From Acidimicrobiia bacterium (GTDB lineage Bacteria; Actinomycetota; Acidimicrobiia; UBA2766): a stretch of DNA of 64,000 bases. Where the stretch lies: contig JADZDR010000074.1 in NCBI GenBank assembly GCA_020850945.1, forward strand, positions 36,865 to 100,864, written 5' to 3'. Shown one piece after another: positions 60,218 to 64,000 of the stretch; within the stretch, counting starts at the first letter, position 1; each line of letters starts with the position of its first letter. The translations under genes were made by a program, and so were the position numbers. The notes beneath the pieces are model-generated. The model had not been told where the DNA came from, made no database searches, and saw only the letters and a program-made list of their open reading frames with translations.

Positions 60218-60526
60218 TCAGATCTCCTCGCTGGTGTCGAACCAGCCGTCACCGTCGGTCTCGAAGCACTGGGAATCGGCGGTTCCATCCCCGTCGCTGT
60301 CCACGTAGCCCACGTCGGAGAGCCCGTCGCCGTCCGTGTCGACCGCGACCTCGTCGACCGCTCCGTCGGAGTCGGTGTCGACCGCGACCGTGTCGACGGC
60401 GCCGTTGCCGTCGGCATCGAGTGCGACCGTATCGACGACGCTGTCGCCGTCGGAATCGATCGCGAGCCAGTCGCCCCAGTTGCCCTCCGTCGTGTCATCC
60501 GTTGCCGTGAGTCCTTCGACCAGCAT
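60218..60526 (-). CDS. Small acidic protein with DxDGDG repeats (calcium-binding-like)
   Basis: The 102-residue product is built from six to seven tandem units of about 10 residues: AIDSDGDSVVDTV, ALDADGNGAVDTV, AVDTDSDGAVDEV, AVDTDGDGLSDVG, YVDSDGDGTADSQ and FETDGDGWFDT. The D-x-D-G-D-G pattern is that of thrombospondin type 3 or dockerin-like calcium loops. No signal peptide is seen. It may bind calcium or be a structural domain. Confidence 0.65.
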   Translation of the reverse strand: MLVEGLTATDDTTEGNWGDWLAIDSDGDSVVDTVALDADGNGAVDTVAVDTDSDGAVDEVAVDTDGDGLSDVGYVDSDGDGTADSQCFETDGDGWFDTSEEI

Positions 60527-60604
60527 GTCGCACCTCTCGTTGTCGATTCCGGTCTGTCAGACGCGCCGGGAGGGCTCGCGGTTCCCGAAACCGCCGACCC
60601 GCGG

Positions 60605-62407
60605 TCAGCAGCCGTAGCCCTCCCGGTGGTAGTAGGTGCGATAGCGGTCGCTGACCTCGCGTCCGTCCGGCCAGCGGATCACGCGGGTGTCGGTCACGAC
60701 ACGGCACATGCCCTGCCGCGTCAGGTCCTGTTCGAGCGCTTCCACGGCCCGCCCGTCGCTGATCCCCCACAACTCCACCGTGATCGACGAATCCGAGTAG
60801 GAAGGCCAGATGAGAAGTGGTCCCGGTGAGTTGTTCGTGAAGACGAGGTCGGGTTTCGGGTAGCCGAGTGTCGCCTCCCGCCCCCGCGGATAGCGCGAGA
60901 TGTAGATGCTGTGGGGAGTGTGCTCGTCGATCTCGAGACCCGCCCAGTAGAGGGCGTTGTAGAGGGTGGTGGCGAACTGGCTGATACCGCCGCCGGCGGA
61001 CTGGCTGTAGACGCCGTCCTCTATGACCTTGGCCTCCGCCCAGCCGTCGGCCTTCTTGCGAGGCCCCACGAAGTCGTTGATCGAGAAGGACGCGTTCGGC
61101 ATGACGACGACACCACGCATCATGTCGGCGAGCTTGTGGATGTTGAGGACCCTGTCCCCCCCCGCGGGATGCTTGGTCGTGAAGGAGGTGAGCGGGACGA
61201 GAGGCCCGTACGCGGCGAGATCCGTGTCGGTGCGTTGCGGTGCGAGCGGCGCTTCCGTCAGGTGCACGACGCGCTGTCCCGGATCGGTCTCGTCGAGCAC
61301 CTCTTGGAGGGCCGCCGCGTCGCCGTCGGCACAGCAGCCGATGCCGGTTGCGCCGGCAAGGACGATCGCGGCGCCGTTCTCGATCGTGTAGGTGGCGTCG
61401 ACAGCGGGGGCACCCACGCCTTCGGGGAGCAGCTCCGACACGTCCTGGGCCATCGATGCGGGATCGACGACGATGCCGAACCCGTTCCTACCCGCACTCG
61501 AGCGGAGGAACCCGGCAATGTCCTCGGGCTCGAGGTTGAGGGTGGTGTCCAGCAGGGTTGCCGTCACGGGCGCGGCGAGCCACGTTCCCGCCACCGAGTT
61601 GGCTGCGGCCTCGGCATCGGCCGTCGTATACCTCGGACGCACGATTCCCGACGGGAGCTCGAGTCGTTCCGTGCCCGGGTGGAGCAGCCTGCCCTCGAGG
61701 AGGGGGATCGCTCTGTGCATCGTGATGCGCCGGCCGATCGCCTCCGGGGTGATCACGACCTCGAGACCGTCCCATGTGACCGAGGGTTCGACGGCGTCGA
61801 TACGGCCTGGGAAGTCGAGCTTGTCGAGCCCCGCCACGGCGGCGTCACGGTCCGTGGCCGTCGTCCACGCGATCTCCCTGCCGACGAGACGTGCCTTGGC
61901 CCAACGCACGAGTCTCGTCCACGGTGCCCCACTCCGGCCCACATCCCGCGCCTCGTCCCAGGCAGCCCTGGCATCGAGCCCCAGGCCGGTTTGGGCGGGG
62001 ACGACGTCGAGATCCATGTTCTCCACCCGGACCGGGATCGGTTTGTTTCCGACAGCGGCGGCATACTCGGTGAGGCGGCTCTGTGCCGTGGAGTCCGAGA
62101 CGCCGCCCACGTCGGCGTCCCCGACCGAGACGCCGGGCAGGATCTGGCCTGCGTGCACGATCAGGTCGAGGGTGTACAGGGCTCCCACCAGGAGGACGAC
62201 CGCGCCCGTGGCGACGAGAACAGCCATCCGGGCCTTGTTGCCTCGGAGGCGCGTGAGCAGGTCCCGCCAGTCGACGGCAGGTTTCACGGGGACGGGTGCG
62301 GTGGCGGGACGTGCGTGTGCGGCAGGGTCGACATCGAGATCGATGTCATCCGGGCTTGGCGGCCGCCGCGACACGGAGGTCCCAGTGCCCCGCGTCTCGA
62401 GGGACAT
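60605..62407 (-). CDS. VanW-family protein with peptidoglycan-binding-like repeats
   Basis: The 600-residue protein has an N-terminal cytoplasmic part, one transmembrane helix (about 60-82), then two PG_binding_4-like repeats (about residues 90-350) and a VanW domain (about 400-560, with NASFSINDFVGPRKKADGWAEAKV and GGGISQFATTLYNALYWAGL). It probably sits outside the membrane near the cell wall. The exact function of VanW is not known. Confidence 0.8.
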   Translation of the reverse strand: MSLETRGTGTSVSRRPPSPDDIDLDVDPAAHARPATAPVPVKPAVDWRDLLTRLRGNKARMAVLVATGAVVLLVGALYTLDLIVHAGQILPGVSVGDADVGGVSDSTAQSRLTEYAAAVGNKPIPVRVENMDLDVVPAQTGLGLDARAAWDEARDVGRSGAPWTRLVRWAKARLVGREIAWTTATDRDAAVAGLDKLDFPGRIDAVEPSVTWDGLEVVITPEAIGRRITMHRAIPLLEGRLLHPGTERLELPSGIVRPRYTTADAEAAANSVAGTWLAAPVTATLLDTTLNLEPEDIAGFLRSSAGRNGFGIVVDPASMAQDVSELLPEGVGAPAVDATYTIENGAAIVLAGATGIGCCADGDAAALQEVLDETDPGQRVVHLTEAPLAPQRTDTDLAAYGPLVPLTSFTTKHPAGGDRVLNIHKLADMMRGVVVMPNASFSINDFVGPRKKADGWAEAKVIEDGVYSQSAGGGISQFATTLYNALYWAGLEIDEHTPHSIYISRYPRGREATLGYPKPDLVFTNNSPGPLLIWPSYSDSSITVELWGISDGRAVEALEQDLTRQGMCRVVTDTRVIRWPDGREVSDRYRTYYHREGYGC

Positions 62408-62497
62408 CTCGGCTGTTCACTTTCGGGAACTCGGCTCCGAAGCACCCAAGGTTATGCGCAGAGGGCGGTGATCTTCCTCATCGAGCGAGAACCAAGT

Positions 62498-62537
62498 GGG
62501 CAGCCTCCGCCCTCACCAGTGAGGGCTCACGCTGCCC
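62498..62537. promoter_or_regulatory. Nested 40-bp palindrome in the vanW/nuclease divergent promoter
   Basis: GGGCAGC-n4-GCCCTCA-n4-TGAGGGC-n4-GCTGCCC is arranged symmetrically. It lies 91 bases before the VanW start and 109 before the nuclease start. It may be an operator or a structured leader; a terminator would be unusual here. Confidence 0.45.
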
Positions 62538-62645
62538 GGATCGGCCGAAACCGCGATGTGGGCTTGGATGCCCCTCGCGGGAGAGGGATGATCCTGCCCA
62601 CATGGGTGGCACGGACGTGTCGCAGGGGCACGTTACGATCGGCGT

Positions 62646-64000
62646 GTGATCGGAGAGACCCGGATCCTCGGGCACGGACGGGAGGCGAGCGAGGCACTCG
62701 CCCGCTCGATCGAGGCCGCGAAGACGCATAGTCCGCTGGCGCCTGTGACCGTCGTCGTGACGTCCAACTTCGCCGCCCTCGCGGCACGCCACCTCCTCGG
62801 CTCGGGCCGCGTGGGTGCGGGGGTGGGCATTGTGAACGTGTCGTTCGTGACGCCCGTCGAGCTGGCCACGCTCCTCGCGACGGGTCAACTCGCCGACTCC
62901 CACCCCCTCACGAACCCCGTCCTCGGGGCAGCTGTGCGCCGCGTCCTCGCAGCCGAGACCGGTCCCCTGCGCCGCGTGGCCGCACACGTGGCGACCGAGA
63001 CCGCTCTCGCCGCGCTCTACGCCGAGCTGAGCCGCATCTCCGACGAGGCGAGAGCCCGTCTCACCGCGGCCGGGGGACGGGCGGGAGAGGCAGTGCGGAT
63101 CCACGCCGCCGTGCAGGCCGAGCTCGACGGATTCCACGCCGAAACCGATGTGGCCGACGCTGCGGCAGGCCGCGCCGACCTCGAGACCGCGCTCGCGTCC
63201 TTCGGTCACGTCATCTGGTACCTGCCGGAGCCGCTCCCGCCCGCGTTGCGCAGGCTCGTCACCCGCGTGATCGAGGTGGCCCCGAGCACGGTCCTCGTCG
63301 CCCTGACCGGGGTACCCGAGGCCGACTTCGCCGTCCTCGAGACATGCCGTGCGGCCGGGGTCGCCGTGCCGGAGGACGCGGGTACCGGAATCGAGGTCGT
63401 CGTCGCCCCCCACGTCATCTCGGTCACGGACGCCGACGAGGAGGTACGTGCCGTCGTACGCCGCATCGCGACCCTTGCCGAGGCAGGCACTCGTCTTGAT
63501 CGCATGGGGATCTTCTTCCCCCGGCCGGACCCGTACGTGCGGATCGTGCGTCGTCAGCTCGTGGCGGCGGGCTTCCCCTCCCACGGGCCGTCGCCGGAGC
63601 GTCTCGCCGACAGCGCTGCCGGCCGCACCCTCCTCGCCGCCCTCGCCCTGCCCCACCAGCGCTGGCGGCGCGACCGCGTCATGGCGCTCGTGAGCGGGGC
63701 TCCCGTCCGCAACGGTGACGCCAAGACGCGTCCTGCCACATGGGAAGACCTGTCGCGTCGGGCGGGCGTCGTGCGCGGCCTCGACGACTGGCGCCGCAAG
63801 CTCGACGCCCATGTGCAGCGCATCGACGCCGAGCTCACGGTGTCGGCCTCGGCCCAGGAGGATCCCGACGTGAACCGCGAGCGCTGGCAGACGCGGCTCG
63901 AGCGCGAGAAGGCCGACGCGGAGGCACTCGGCCGTGTCGTCGAGGACCTTGCCGCTGCCGTCGCCCGGGTCGAGATGGCCCGCGGCTGGTACGAGAAGGC
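62646..64000 (+). CDS. PD-(D/E)XK nuclease/helicase-like protein, 3' partial
   Basis: The frame is open from GTG 62646 to the right edge (451 codons seen). The N-terminal region has helicase-like features without a clear Walker A: VTVVVTSNFAALAARHLLG, FVTPVELATLLATGQL, and FGHVIWYLPEPLP. Later parts (RMGIFFPRPDPYVRIVRRQLVAAGFPSHGPSPERLADSAAGRTLLAALALP) match the inactivated helicase of AddB/RecB-like nuclease proteins. The C-terminal nuclease domain lies beyond the window. A role in double-strand break repair is inferred. Confidence 0.65.
   Translation, partial: MIGETRILGHGREASEALARSIEAAKTHSPLAPVTVVVTSNFAALAARHLLGSGRVGAGVGIVNVSFVTPVELATLLATGQLADSHPLTNPVLGAAVRRVLAAETGPLRRVAAHVATETALAALYAELSRISDEARARLTAAGGRAGEAVRIHAAVQAELDGFHAETDVADAAAGRADLETALASFGHVIWYLPEPLPPALRRLVTRVIEVAPSTVLVALTGVPEADFAVLETCRAAGVAVPEDAGTGIEVVVAPHVISVTDADEEVRAVVRRIATLAEAGTRLDRMGIFFPRPDPYVRIVRRQLVAAGFPSHGPSPERLADSAAGRTLLAALALPHQRWRRDRVMALVSGAPVRNGDAKTRPATWEDLSRRAGVVRGLDDWRRKLDAHVQRIDAELTVSASAQEDPDVNRERWQTRLEREKADAEALGRVVEDLAAAVARVEMARGWYEK

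Noticed and set aside
62478..63812. Minus-strand open frame of 444 codons at the right edge
   Set aside because: The plus-strand frame from 62646 is open to the edge and reads as a nuclease/helicase-like protein; the minus frame has no motif.
1..64000. tRNA, rRNA and CRISPR arrays
   Set aside because: No cloverleaf with a GTTCGANTC-type arm, no rRNA-like block and no regularly spaced direct repeats with unique spacers were found. The 61-bp repeat is a simple tandem duplication.

Overview
The window is GC-rich DNA with frequent GTG starts, dense overlapping operons (ATGA and GTGA junctions), several lipoproteins, a VanW-family protein, a FakA-type kinase and a DUF3558-like lipoprotein. This points to a high-GC actinobacterium. 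A lineage such as Acidimicrobiia is possible, but no marker gene here proves it. No rRNA, tRNA or CRISPR array was seen. Both ends cut genes: a flavoprotein at the left edge and a large nuclease/helicase-like protein at the right edge.

Bases 1-35,400 are a catabolic and redox island. It holds three paralogous molybdopterin (bis-MGD) catalytic subunits that resemble type II DMSO-reductase enzymes such as nitrate reductase NarG and ethylbenzene dehydrogenase EbdA. Here they are called alpha1 (17422-20250), alpha2 (12154-14931) and alpha3 (28895-31723). Only one set of partners is present: a four-cluster Fe-S beta subunit, an EbdC-like haem gamma subunit and a TorD/NarJ-like chaperone. The minus-strand order is alpha1-gamma-beta-chaperone-alpha2-acyl-CoA dehydrogenase. 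Alpha3 heads a second minus-strand operon with a nitroreductase-like protein, two duplicated membrane proteins and a degenerate acyl-CoA-ligase-like protein. Around these lie an acyl-CoA ligase, an SCP-x-type thiolase, a nitroreductase/ferredoxin pair, two SCP2-like proteins, three phytoene-dehydrogenase-like flavoproteins, an aromatic-type FAD monooxygenase, a VAO-type flavoprotein and a thiamine-diphosphate enzyme. Together they suggest oxygen-independent oxidation of a hydrophobic substrate (steroid, terpenoid or alkyl-aromatic) followed by CoA-thioester breakdown. The substrate is not determined by the sequence.

An AT-rich palindrome close to TAATAAC-G-GTTATTA lies in all three divergent promoter regions of the island (8106, 20308, 31797), with a weaker copy at 25059. 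It probably defines a regulon controlled by a repressor encoded outside the window. The three alpha subunits seem to lack the Asp that binds molybdenum in NarG/EbdA, carrying Phe, His or Tyr instead, and no subunit has an export signal. I consider this the most novel aspect of the window.

Bases 35,400-49,100 are mixed: a secreted protein, a BchE-like radical SAM protein, an Rrf2 Fe-S regulator next to MobB (last steps of the Mo cofactor), an MntA/HepT toxin-antitoxin pair, a cupredoxin lipoprotein, an amidohydrolase, a two-component system with a target-like lipoprotein, FakA, a frameshifted methyltransferase and a second radical SAM protein. Bases 49,100-64,000 hold a GH15-like glycosidase, lipoproteins, a methyltransferase, a GlcD-type oxidase, a pentapeptide-repeat lipoprotein, a PadR regulator, an ABC ATPase without a permease, two carotenoid/porphyrin-type flavoproteins, an acidic DxDGDG-repeat protein, VanW and the start of a nuclease/helicase-like gene. 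Non-coding structure includes two copies of a 46-bp perfect palindrome, a 61-bp tandem repeat with hairpins, and several strong stem-loops.
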